Assembly: GCA_021324885.1 (NCBI GenBank)
Contig: JAJPIF010000001.1
Coordinates: forward strand, 1 to 64,000
Length of the DNA stretch: 64,000 bases
Direction: 5' to 3'
Origin: Pseudomonadota bacterium
GTDB lineage: Bacteria; Desulfobacterota; Binatia; Binatales; Binataceae
Shown: positions 1 to 8,578 of the stretch, in pieces
Numbering within the stretch: the first letter of the stretch is position 1
Layout of the letters: each line of letters opens with the position of its first letter
Position numbers and translations under genes: made by a program
Notes under the pieces: model-generated
Seen by the model: the letters and a program-made list of their open reading frames with translations, nothing else
Databases searched by the model: none
Told to the model about the DNA's origin: nothing

Positions 1-106
1 CGAAAAACTAAGCCATTGAAAACCACGGAGGCTTCGCAACTCTCAACTCAATCACGCGGACATCTTTAACTGCTTATGGGGCGGACATCTTTAATTGTCA
101 CTGACA
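1..106. mobile_element. Possible end of an IS21-like element (partial)
   Basis: A 14-base direct repeat (GCGGACATCTTTAA) occurs at 56-69 and 81-94, and the second copy is followed by a TTGTCACTGACA stretch ending near 106. Multiple short repeats of the GCGGACAT type ending in CA resemble the ends of IS21-family elements. No transposase is inside the window, so the element, if real, lies to the left. The family assignment rests on remembered pattern only. Confidence 0.3.
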
Positions 107-136
107 GACGGCTCGGCGCTCGGGAGTGCGATTGGA

Positions 137-187
137 GGAATAAAAAACAAACGCCGGGCTTGCGTGCGACGCCCAAGCCCGGCGTTT
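137..187 (-). terminator. Rho-independent terminator of the first DUF1329 gene
   Basis: A perfect 14-bp stem (149-162 pairs with 174-187, 11-nt loop) lies 25 bp past the stop codon of the minus-strand gene ending at 213. On the minus strand it is followed by a run of six T (rc of 141-148). This is a textbook intrinsic terminator. Confidence 0.9.
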
Positions 188-212
188 GCGAACAAATCAG
201 AGTTTACCCGGT

Positions 213-1601
213 CTATTTAACTATCTGGTCAAGACCGCTGGGTAATGCGTAGAGCTGGATATTATGGAATTGGGCCGGTACTTCCGAATTGATCTCGGGA
301 GGCGAACTCGGCCAGGCCACAGAAGCGTGATCGTTTTGCACGTCGTACAAAAGTCCCAACTCACCGCCCGAAGGCAGCACGAAGCTCTTGTGACCATTGA
401 CCGTCAGCGGAACCTTGTTGGTGGGTCCCCTGAAAATGATCTGCAATTTGTAAAGCTTCCCGACCTGATCCCAGGTGTCTGCAAAATCCGCTGTATAGGC
501 CATGTTCCTGTCGATATACAGCAGGCGATGGGAATAGCAGTACGATCGCGCACGGTCCGCGGTAGGCACCAAATCGAGCAGGTACACGTCGCGCAGCTCA
601 AAGCGGTTACCCTGCGGCTTGACCCATCCGCTGGCCGCTCCGCCGTAGGTATAGCCGTCGATATATTTGCGGTCGTTGGCAGTCGAGAGCCACGAAGAAT
701 GGACCACAAAGAGCAGCTTCTTTTCACCCAGATATCGAGGAATGAACCAATCGGGTATGCCGCTGAAGCCGCCGCGCTGGTCGTCATTGGTCCAGTCCGT
801 GCCCTGCAGCGGGGCGCATCGCGCGGCGCTCGACAGACGCAGGGAGCGCCGCAGCGAAGGTAGAAAAACGTACAGTTCCGGATCGCGCTGCGGATCGTCG
901 GGATAGATCGCCAGGGCAGTCAGGTATTTGGTCTGCTCAGGCAATATCGACTGATCGTAGATCGAGAGATACAAACCGTTGGCGGCGGGATTGGTAATTG
1001 GTTCGCCGGCATCGCTGACGTGGGACAGCTTGTAAAACATCTGCTGGCCCAGGTTGCTGGTGATATTCAAATAACGGTCCACGTACGAAACGGGATAAAA
1101 TGAATGGTACACAGAAGGAATGTAAGTGTAATAGAAATTGTATAAAAGCTGCGCTCCCATATCCGGACCGCCCGGATTGGGAAATGGTATTCCCGCGACG
1201 TAACCCTTGATTTGGTACGCACCTGACGGGAGTTTTATCAATTTTGCCTGATTACCGTATTTCTCCGTGTCCTGGAGGTACTTGAAGGGAAGGGGTGTGG
1301 GTATTGTGGGACCCACTTCGGCGTAGTCGTTGGGACCATTCCCCATATGCCAGAAATACCGCCCGCTCATGAAAGCCTGCATACCGATGGGCATGAATTT
1401 GGCATACTGTTGCCAATTGGCGGTGGTTATTCTGGTCCCGGGCGCCACAGTATCCGGCGCATTCACCGGCTCCAGTTTATTGATCAGGGCGTCGCTGAAG
1501 ACGTTCAGATCCTGTGCTGAAGTGGCGCCGGTCATTAACGCGAGCACCGCAACGGTTGCAAAGAGAGAAGCCCCCAGCCGCCTTCCGCATAGAAAAATCA
1601 T
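213..1601 (-). CDS. DUF1329 family secreted protein (copy 1)
   Basis: 462-residue protein with an N-terminal signal peptide (basic start, hydrophobic core, cleavage near SAQ). It is a full-length paralogue of the protein at 22105-23382: both share NWQQY near the N terminus, KYLQDTEKY, a YVAG.PFP segment and the block FLPSLRRSLRLS followed by AARC. DUF1329 proteins have a LolA/LppX-like fold and are usually encoded with DUF1302 proteins and RND exporters; their function is not established. No DUF1302 partner is here, though an RND pump lies 1.6 kb away. The start at 1601 is chosen because GAGGA stands 7 nt upstream and the signal peptide follows directly. A strong terminator follows. It is divergent from the P450 across about 290 bp. 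Confidence 0.85.
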   Translation of the reverse strand: MIFLCGRRLGASLFATVAVLALMTGATSAQDLNVFSDALINKLEPVNAPDTVAPGTRITTANWQQYAKFMPIGMQAFMSGRYFWHMGNGPNDYAEVGPTIPTPLPFKYLQDTEKYGNQAKLIKLPSGAYQIKGYVAGIPFPNPGGPDMGAQLLYNFYYTYIPSVYHSFYPVSYVDRYLNITSNLGQQMFYKLSHVSDAGEPITNPAANGLYLSIYDQSILPEQTKYLTALAIYPDDPQRDPELYVFLPSLRRSLRLSSAARCAPLQGTDWTNDDQRGGFSGIPDWFIPRYLGEKKLLFVVHSSWLSTANDRKYIDGYTYGGAASGWVKPQGNRFELRDVYLLDLVPTADRARSYCYSHRLLYIDRNMAYTADFADTWDQVGKLYKLQIIFRGPTNKVPLTVNGHKSFVLPSGGELGLLYDVQNDHASVAWPSSPPEINSEVPAQFHNIQLYALPSGLDQIVK

Positions 1602-1895
1602 AAGCGATTCCTCGCAACGGGCTTTGCTTGCTCCGCCTTTTCTCACATATGGTGGGGATTGTCAAACTGCAAACACAGCGCCCAGGACCAGCCTGGTTTA
1701 GGAGAAGTGAGATGCGCTGCGGCCGTTTGGATTGTTCAAGTTCGACAACTACGATGGAATCATGGCCTGATCACTTGCGGCGCGACCTGCCGCCGCAATC
1801 CACAAAAACAAACGCGCCGATGTCATTTGCCGGCGTGCAAATGTTCTCCGCTTCTGCCGTCTTTCCACATCTTTGTTCTCTCAAAGGTTTTTGCG

Positions 1896-3146
1896 ATGGA
1901 ACAGCGCGACTTTGCTTACGACCTGACCGATCCGGCCTTCTTCGCCATCGGTGATCCCTATGCGATCTGGCGCCGGATGCGCGCCGAGGATCCGGTGCAC
2001 CTGACCAGGGGCCGCATTCGGACACCGTTTTGGTCAGTGACCAGACATGAGGATGCGCTGACTGTCTTTCGCAACCCGGCCGTCTTCAGTTCACAGCGCG
2101 TCTCGCCGCTGCTGCCCGTCGATACCTACGCGGAGCAGCACGAACATGAGCGCGAGGACGGCAAAGGTGCGATCCTGGTGATGACCGACCCGCCCTTTCA
2201 TACCGCGCTGCGCAAGTCGTACAACGCGTCGTTCCTGCCGCGAGCTATCGCCAAATGGGAGGAACCCGCGCGCAAGCTGGCACGGGAGATAATCGGCGAA
2301 GTAGCCCCGCGCGGCAGATGCGACCTCGTCTCGGATATCGCCGCTCGCTTTCCCTTGGCGATCATCTGCCGGATGATGGATGTGCCGCGGGACGATTGGT
2401 CTTCGCTGCTGCGCTGGAGCAACATGGCGATCGCCAGCGACGAGCCCGAATACCAGATCGGCAGTGCCGAGGAGACCCGCCGCGAGGGCTTCCTGCGCAT
2501 CAGTACGTACTGCCATCGGCTGGCGCTGGAACGGCGCGGCCAGCCGGTCAAGGATCTGCTCGGCGCGATGGGCAATGCGGAAGTCGATGGACGGAAATGG
2601 AACGATCGCGAAATCGCGTTCAACGGCGTGCTCACAGTCCTTGGCGGCATCGACACGACGCGCAACACCACGGCCGGCGCGATGCTGGAGTTCATCCGCC
2701 ATCCCGGGGAGCTGGAGCGGCTGCGGGCAAATCCCGCCCTGATGCGCACCGCGGTCGAGGAAGCGCTGCGATGGACCAGCCCGATTGCGCACGTCCGGCG
2801 CGAGGCGACCCGTGACTTTGAACTGCGCGGGCGCACGATCCGCAAGGGCGATTGGGTGGTGGTCTGGATCGCGTCGGCCAATCGCGACGAGGAAGTCTTT
2901 CCCGACCCGGACCGCTTCGACGTCGGCCGCACTCCCAACGAACATCTCGCGTTTCTTTACGGCGAGCATTATTGCCTCGGCGCCCATCTGGCGCGCCTGG
3001 AGTTGCGCGTAATCCTGTCCGAATTGATTAGCCAACTACCCGACCTCCAACTCGACGGTGAAGTCCAGTGGACGCAATCAACCCAGGTCCCGGGCATCAA
3101 GCACATGCCGGTCAGATTCACGCCGCACGAGGTAAGACCGGCGTGA
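1896..3146 (+). CDS. Cytochrome P450
   Basis: 416-residue soluble bacterial P450, normal length for class I enzymes. Visible motifs: I-helix oxygen-activation motif GGIDTT (about residues 250-255), K-helix ExxR (E289, R292), and the heme-binding loop FLYGEHYCLG with the axial cysteine at C360. It needs ferredoxin and reductase partners, none of which is encoded nearby. The ATG at 1896 is preferred over upstream starts because family similarity begins there; AAAGG lies just upstream. The general type (HxC loop, length) resembles terpene- and steroid-oxidising bacterial P450s, but the substrate cannot be read from sequence. The 294-bp region upstream, shared with the divergent DUF1329 gene, shows no clear promoter to me. 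Confidence 0.93.
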   Translation: MEQRDFAYDLTDPAFFAIGDPYAIWRRMRAEDPVHLTRGRIRTPFWSVTRHEDALTVFRNPAVFSSQRVSPLLPVDTYAEQHEHEREDGKGAILVMTDPPFHTALRKSYNASFLPRAIAKWEEPARKLAREIIGEVAPRGRCDLVSDIAARFPLAIICRMMDVPRDDWSSLLRWSNMAIASDEPEYQIGSAEETRREGFLRISTYCHRLALERRGQPVKDLLGAMGNAEVDGRKWNDREIAFNGVLTVLGGIDTTRNTTAGAMLEFIRHPGELERLRANPALMRTAVEEALRWTSPIAHVRREATRDFELRGRTIRKGDWVVVWIASANRDEEVFPDPDRFDVGRTPNEHLAFLYGEHYCLGAHLARLELRVILSELISQLPDLQLDGEVQWTQSTQVPGIKHMPVRFTPHEVRPA

Positions 3147-3249
3147 GCAATCTTTTTGCCGGGCCGTCATGCCCACCGGACCGGGGCGGGAACCGACTAT
3201 TGCTCAACGCCGTTACAGCGGGCCAAGGATGGCAGTCCGCATTAGCGGC

Positions 3250-6200
3250 CTATCCGGGCCCAGGCATGTCCGGGCGACGGCGGCGCATCCCGACCATGTA
3301 GATGCCGGCGGCCAGCGGAGTGGACAGCAGCAAGGCGTAAATCAGGCCGCCGATTACCGCGATTGCCAGCGGTTGCTGCACCTTCGCGCCTGCGCCCAGC
3401 CCCAGGGCCAGCGGCAGCAGGCCGGCGGCTGTCGCCAGCGTCGTCATCAGAATTGGCCTGATCCTGATCCGCGCCGCCGCCACCAGCGCGGCTCTCGGAT
3501 GCTCGCCGCGGTCGATGTCGCGCTGGGCATGATCGAGCAAAAGGATGCCGTTTTTCGCGGTAATGCCGGCAACCATGATGATGCCCATGAAGGAGGAGAT
3601 GTTGAGCGTGATGCCGGTGATGCTCAACCCGACTAAGCTGCCGGCCAGACATGACAGCGCGCCGATCAGAACCGCCAATGCTGGCGCGGCCGCGGCAAAT
3701 TCCCATACCAGCACCAGGAACATCGCGACCGTCGCTGCAACCAGCACCAGTTCGAGTTGATAAAATGATTTCTGCTGTTCGGCATACAGGCCGCCGTATT
3801 CCAAGGTGACGCCGGCAGGCAGGATGAGTCCCTTCAGGCGCTCTTTGACTCGGGCCATCGCCGTGCCGAGATCGACGCCCTCAGTGCGGGCAGTGACGTG
3901 AACCACAGGACGCAGCCGCTCGCGATCAAGTTCCGTCTGCTCGCCCATCCATTTCAAGCTGGCCAGGGCCGACAGCGGAATTCGGCCGCCGCTGGGCGTG
4001 TCGATAAGCGTCTGATCGAGCACTTCGAGACTGTTATGATAGACATGGGGATAGCGCACGCGCACCCCGATCAACCGATCTCCCACACGCAGTTGAGTCG
4101 CTACGGTGCCTTCGACCACGGCCCTCAAAGTGGCGCGCACCTCCTGCGCCGAAACCCCGTAGCGTTCCGCCACCGTCTGATTTACCAGGATTTCCTCCTC
4201 CGGACTGCTCAGGACCAGGCCGTTGAACAGGTCAACCAATCCGGGCACGGTGCGCAGCCGGTCGGCAATCTGGCGGGCCGTGGCTTCGATCGTTGCCTGG
4301 TCCGCGCCAAAAACCTTCACCTCGATCGGTTCAGGCGTGCCGGACAGGTCGCCGATCAAATCCTGCAGGACCTGCGAGAATTCGATGCGTACGCCTGGCA
4401 CCGATTCCAGTATGCGCCGCCTTACCGACTCCATAATAGCGTCGATGCCGCGGGAACGATTGCTCTTGAGCAGTACCGACATGTCGCCACGGTTCGATTC
4501 GGTCAGAAAAAATCCAAGTTGGGTTCCGGTGCGGCGCGAGAACGAAGCCACCTCCGGCGTGGTCTTGAGGATGTGTTCGATTTTCGCCAGCAACGCCTGG
4601 GTGTCGGCCAGGGTGCTTTCCGGCGGAGTGGTGTAATCGAGGACGAAAGCGCCTTCGTCGAGGGCGGGCAGATAGTCGGTTCCGATGGTGCGATAGAAGA
4701 CCAGCGCGATCGCCAGCGATCCGATCGCGACGAACAGCGCCAGCGGCGGGAAGCTGAGAAAAGGCCTGAGGCTCGCAATATACCCGCGCTGGGCCAGGAC
4801 GAACAGCCGTCCCGGTTCGCGCGCCCGCCCCCGCCATCGCTCGGCCAGCAGTTCAAGTCCAGGTGTGAAAAACAGGGCCAGCAGCAGCGAGACGGCCAGG
4901 CCGCCGCCCAGGGTAAAGGCCAGCGCGCGGAAGAAAACCCCGGTAACGCCGGAGAGGAAAATCAAAGGTATAAACACGATCACCACGGTGGCGGTGGAAG
5001 CGATTAGCGGGCGCGTCAATTCCCGCAGCGCATTGTCCACCGACGCCTGCGCGCTGCTGCCGCCGGCGTGCGCCCGATGCATCGCTTCGATCATCACAAT
5101 CGCGTCGTCAATAAACAGTCCGATCCCGGCCGCCAGTCCGCCCAGCGTCATCATGTTGAACGTCATCCCCATGAAGCTCATCACGGCGAACGTGATCAGG
5201 ATCGTGCAGGGCACCACGACCGCGGCGATCGCCGCGCTGAGCGGGCTGCCGGTAAAACCGAAGACCACGGCGACCGCCAGCAGGAGGCCCAGGACGATTG
5301 CGTCGCGCACGCTGTTGAAGGAGTCCTGCACAAGTTTCGCCTGATCGTAGGAAAACGAAAACTGGACATCGGGATAGCGGACCTTGAACTCGGAAAGGAT
5401 CGCGTGAGTCTGACGCGAGATGGCAGTGACGCTGCCGTCGGGCTGCTCCGATACGCTTACCAGAACGGCGGGCCCGTTCTCGCAACTGGTGCGGATATAG
5501 TCTTCCTTGATGCGGAGTTGGACGTTGGCGATGTCGCGGACATAAATCGGCACTCCGTTGACATTGGCCACCGGCACCGCCTGTAGTTGTTCGATCCCGT
5601 GCAGATCGGTGGTCACCACTGTCAACAGCATACGATGGGCGTCGAACACGCGCCCGGCCGACTCGATCACGTTGGCTTTGGCCAGGCCGTTGATAACGTC
5701 TTGCGGCGTCAGCTGATGTTGGAGCATCCGCGCCGGGTCCAGCCTGATCTCGTACTCCGGGTATTTTGCGCCTACCACTTCGACGCGATAAACGCCGGCG
5801 ATCCGATGCAGACTGGGCGCAAGATCATACTGGGCGATTTGGGTCAGTTCGGTCAAAGCGCGTACACGAGAGGCAAGGCTGACGTTTAGAACGGGAAAGG
5901 TGCCGCCGGTCAGCAATCGCGAATCAACGCTGGTGTCGGGGGGCAGGCGCGAGCGGACTTCGTTCAGTGCAGCATTGAGCAATTGAAAGCTCGAGACCGG
6001 GTCGCTGTTTTCGCTGAAGGTGACGTCGATTTCCGAGCTCCCGCGGCTGGTTGTGGAACGCACCAGCGTCACCCCCATGGCGCCGTAGGCGGCTTCCTCC
6101 AGCGGTCGCGTGACCGCGACCAGCATCTGCTGGGGAGGAAGATCGCCGCTGTCGGCCAGCACGATCGCGCGATTGAACTGAACCAATGGAAAAACGGCGC

Positions 6201-6285
6201 TGGGGATGAAGCGCGCCATAACCACTCCCAGAATCGAGGCCGCAGCAACGGCAAACAGCGCAAGCGCGGAATTGGTGTGGCTCAA
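3250..6285 (-). CDS. RND efflux transporter permease (AcrB/HAE type)
   Basis: 1011 residues, full length for an inner-membrane RND pump. TM4 carries the acidic pair in GLFIDDAIVMIEA and TM10 carries the lysine in GITAKNGILLLDHAQ, the proton-relay residues of hydrophobe/amphiphile exporters; the CusA metal-exporter signature is absent. Two halves, each with a large periplasmic loop, are evident. It overlaps the adaptor gene by 4 bp (ATGA) and is the last gene of an operon with tolC-like, histidine kinase and response regulator genes. It exports small molecules through the adaptor and TolC partner; substrate unknown, plausibly lipophilic compounds sensed by the kinase. Confidence 0.93.
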   Translation of the reverse strand: MSHTNSALALFAVAAASILGVVMARFIPSAVFPLVQFNRAIVLADSGDLPPQQMLVAVTRPLEEAAYGAMGVTLVRSTTSRGSSEIDVTFSENSDPVSSFQLLNAALNEVRSRLPPDTSVDSRLLTGGTFPVLNVSLASRVRALTELTQIAQYDLAPSLHRIAGVYRVEVVGAKYPEYEIRLDPARMLQHQLTPQDVINGLAKANVIESAGRVFDAHRMLLTVVTTDLHGIEQLQAVPVANVNGVPIYVRDIANVQLRIKEDYIRTSCENGPAVLVSVSEQPDGSVTAISRQTHAILSEFKVRYPDVQFSFSYDQAKLVQDSFNSVRDAIVLGLLLAVAVVFGFTGSPLSAAIAAVVVPCTILITFAVMSFMGMTFNMMTLGGLAAGIGLFIDDAIVMIEAMHRAHAGGSSAQASVDNALRELTRPLIASTATVVIVFIPLIFLSGVTGVFFRALAFTLGGGLAVSLLLALFFTPGLELLAERWRGRAREPGRLFVLAQRGYIASLRPFLSFPPLALFVAIGSLAIALVFYRTIGTDYLPALDEGAFVLDYTTPPESTLADTQALLAKIEHILKTTPEVASFSRRTGTQLGFFLTESNRGDMSVLLKSNRSRGIDAIMESVRRRILESVPGVRIEFSQVLQDLIGDLSGTPEPIEVKVFGADQATIEATARQIADRLRTVPGLVDLFNGLVLSSPEEEILVNQTVAERYGVSAQEVRATLRAVVEGTVATQLRVGDRLIGVRVRYPHVYHNSLEVLDQTLIDTPSGGRIPLSALASLKWMGEQTELDRERLRPVVHVTARTEGVDLGTAMARVKERLKGLILPAGVTLEYGGLYAEQQKSFYQLELVLVAATVAMFLVLVWEFAAAAPALAVLIGALSCLAGSLVGLSITGITLNISSFMGIIMVAGITAKNGILLLDHAQRDIDRGEHPRAALVAAARIRIRPILMTTLATAAGLLPLALGLGAGAKVQQPLAIAVIGGLIYALLLSTPLAAGIYMVGMRRRRPDMPGPG

Positions 6286-7271
6286 GTGTGCGGCACCGTC
6301 ACTTTCACCCTGAGGCCGTCGGAGAGCGCGTAGCCGCCCGAAGTGATTACGAGCTGGCCGGGGTTCAGCCCGGAGGTGACCTGCACTTCGGATTGATTGC
6401 GAATGCCGAGCGTGACCAGCGTACGATGGGCTTTGCCATCGGGTCCGGCGACGAAGACGTAAAAGGTGTCGTTGGCCGCGTTTTCAAACAGCGCCGCGGA
6501 GGGAATCGCAATCGCATCCGGCGCGCTTTTGGTGATGAGACGGATTTCGACCGGAGCGCCTGCCTGTTCGATTCTTCTCGGACCGGTAAACTCCAGGCGG
6601 GCCGAGGAGGTCGCTGCGGCTCCCTGGGTGAAGTTGGGGGCCAATGCTGCTACACGGGCCGGAAAATCAACGTCGGGCTCCAGCGGCGAGGTTACCATCG
6701 CCGTCATTCCCGGCCGGACCTGGGAAACTTCATCGACTGGCACCGCAGCCTGAACGTAGATGCTGTTGGGATCGATCAGGTCGGCGAGCGATTGGAGATC
6801 GCTGACCATCTGGCCGCTGCTGACCAGCCGTTGTGAAACGACGGCATTTTCCGGCGCCTTAATCGCGATTCCCGCCCCTTTGCTGTAGCGCTCAACCGTC
6901 TGCGCGATCGAGGTGGCCTCGGCGGGATCAATCTGGCGGGCAACTTCGAGGCCCTGTTGCGCCGCAATCACTTCCCGGTTCACCACGTAACCAACCAACT
7001 GGCCCGCTCTGACCCGGTCGCCGTCCTGCAGGTTGAAATCGATCACCCGGCCGGAAGAGGGCGCCACCAGAGTTATATGTCTTTGGGCAACGGTCGTTCC
7101 GAGCAGACGCAATTGCTGGCGCATCGGGATCACCCGAACTTTCGCGGCGGTCACCGACATAATCACCGGCGGCGCGTTTTCCTGCGGAGCTGAAGGACCG
7201 CTGCGACATGCGGGTAAATTCAACAGCAACACAACCGGCACCAGCGCGGCCAGCCGTCGGGCGCGGGTCAT
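6282..7271 (-). CDS. RND periplasmic adaptor (membrane fusion) lipoprotein
   Basis: 329 residues with a lipoprotein signal peptide (lipobox LPAC, Cys about residue 22). The biotinyl-lipoyl half motif (SGRVIDFNLQDGDRVRAGQL) is followed by a short helical region, then beta-barrel and membrane-proximal segments ending in LGIRNQSEVQVTSGLNPGQ, typical of AcrA/CusB-like adaptors. Overlaps the tolC-like gene by 4 bp upstream and the pump by 4 bp downstream, so translation is probably coupled. The helical hairpin looks short compared with AcrA. Confidence 0.9.
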   Translation of the reverse strand: MTRARRLAALVPVVLLLNLPACRSGPSAPQENAPPVIMSVTAAKVRVIPMRQQLRLLGTTVAQRHITLVAPSSGRVIDFNLQDGDRVRAGQLVGYVVNREVIAAQQGLEVARQIDPAEATSIAQTVERYSKGAGIAIKAPENAVVSQRLVSSGQMVSDLQSLADLIDPNSIYVQAAVPVDEVSQVRPGMTAMVTSPLEPDVDFPARVAALAPNFTQGAAATSSARLEFTGPRRIEQAGAPVEIRLITKSAPDAIAIPSAALFENAANDTFYVFVAGPDGKAHRTLVTLGIRNQSEVQVTSGLNPGQLVITSGGYALSDGLRVKVTVPHT

Positions 7272-8527
7272 TGCGCAACACCAAACAGCAATCGCGCCTG
7301 TGCAACCGCCTGGCGCGCTGCATATTGCTGGTCCAGTTTGGTCAAATGAAGGTTCTCTGCAGCCTGAAACGCGTCGAGTACTTCAAGCAGCGTGACGTTG
7401 CCGCCGCCCAAAAAACGCGCCCAGTCCAAATTAAACGCGTCGGTCGCCGTGGTCTTGGATTGCTCCAGGATTTTCAACTGCCCAAGCGCGTCCTGATACC
7501 GTGAGTAGGCGTCGGCGAGGTCGCGTTTCAACTGCAAATCGATCTGCCGCTGATTGGCGATCGCGCTGTGCATCGCGGCCTCAGCCTGCTGAATATGCGA
7601 GGTGATCAGACCGCCGTCGAATATCGGCATCGACATCGCGCCGTCATAGGAGGCTCCGAGGTGATTGCCGAAAGTTTCAGGCGGGTACACGCCCAGAAAT
7701 CCACTGGTCAGGGCCAGCTTGAAGGTCGGGTAGCGCTCCGCGCGCGCCGCCGCGACGGCAGCCTTGGCCGCCTCGATCTGGCGTTGGGCAGCGCGAAGGG
7801 TCGGGCTCTTCAGCAAATCGCCGGTGGCCATCGAGGGCAATCCCGTAACCGGCGCGATCTTCAAATCGGTGCGCCCGAAAATTCCCATCAGCGAGCCCAG
7901 CACAATGGAGCTGTGGGCGCGCATCTGGCGCGCTGCCGCCAGACTAAGTTGCTCCTGGTCCCGCGTGGTGCTGACGCGCAGAACGTCGGTGGCCAAGGCG
8001 CGTCCGCTGCGGCGCAGCGCCTGGACGATAGAAACGTAGGCGTTCAGCCTCCGAAGTCTTTTTTCGTGCTCGCTGACCGCCTCGTCGTTGCGCAGCAGGT
8101 CGAAGTAGGCGACCGTCGTGTCGTATACGATCTGCGCCTGCGCCGCCTCGATTCCCAACTGCGCCGCCTGCACCTGATAACGTGCGGCTCGCACCTGCGC
8201 CTGGCGCCGCCCGCCGTCGTACACGGTATATCCGGCCTGCAACTCAGCCAGGGTGAGACCCCCGTTGGTGATCACCTCCTGGTAACCCGGCGCCTGATAA
8301 TATTCGCCGGCCGCGGACAGGTCGGGATAAAGCGCGGAACGGGCTCCGGTCAGTTGCGCATCGCTGAATTCGCCGCTGGCGGAGGCGGTCAGGATAGAAG
8401 GCGCGTAAGCCAGGGCGCGTTTGATCGCCTGGGCAAGCGTGATTGCATCATCGCTCCGCGCGTTGGACGCAAACACCAGGAGCGCGCCCAAGGCCAGGAT
8501 AGCCGCAAACAGGTGGCAACGGCCCAT
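7268..8527 (-). CDS. TolC family outer-membrane efflux protein
   Basis: 419 residues with a signal peptide (cleavage near ARS). Two OEP repeats are visible, beginning with the DAITLAQAIKRALAYAPSI segment, and Gln- and Ala-rich helices with AEAAM and QQYAARQAVAQARLL in the second half. It forms the outer-membrane channel of the pump encoded directly downstream (4-bp overlap with the adaptor gene). It follows the kinase gene after a 47-bp gap that contains a 12-bp perfect palindrome. Confidence 0.9.
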   Translation of the reverse strand: MGRCHLFAAILALGALLVFASNARSDDAITLAQAIKRALAYAPSILTASASGEFSDAQLTGARSALYPDLSAAGEYYQAPGYQEVITNGGLTLAELQAGYTVYDGGRRQAQVRAARYQVQAAQLGIEAAQAQIVYDTTVAYFDLLRNDEAVSEHEKRLRRLNAYVSIVQALRRSGRALATDVLRVSTTRDQEQLSLAAARQMRAHSSIVLGSLMGIFGRTDLKIAPVTGLPSMATGDLLKSPTLRAAQRQIEAAKAAVAAARAERYPTFKLALTSGFLGVYPPETFGNHLGASYDGAMSMPIFDGGLITSHIQQAEAAMHSAIANQRQIDLQLKRDLADAYSRYQDALGQLKILEQSKTTATDAFNLDWARFLGGGNVTLLEVLDAFQAAENLHLTKLDQQYAARQAVAQARLLFGVAQ

Positions 8528-8566
8528 GACCTGAGCGTACCCGACCCAATCGATCCGGCCTAATTA

Positions 8567-8578
8567 ATGAACGTTCAT
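8567..8578. promoter_or_regulatory. Perfect 12-bp palindrome before the tolC-like gene
   Basis: ATGAACGTTCAT is a perfect palindrome in an A/T-rich patch overlapping the kinase stop codon and lying 40 bp upstream of the tolC-like start. It resembles a dimeric repressor operator (TetR-type sites often have this form). It may also be chance. No regulator other than the two-component system is encoded nearby. Confidence 0.35.

Noticed and set aside
2091-3035. Long minus-strand frame inside the P450 gene
   Set aside because: It is the antisense shadow of a gene with all P450 motifs in the right order; high GC produces long antisense frames.
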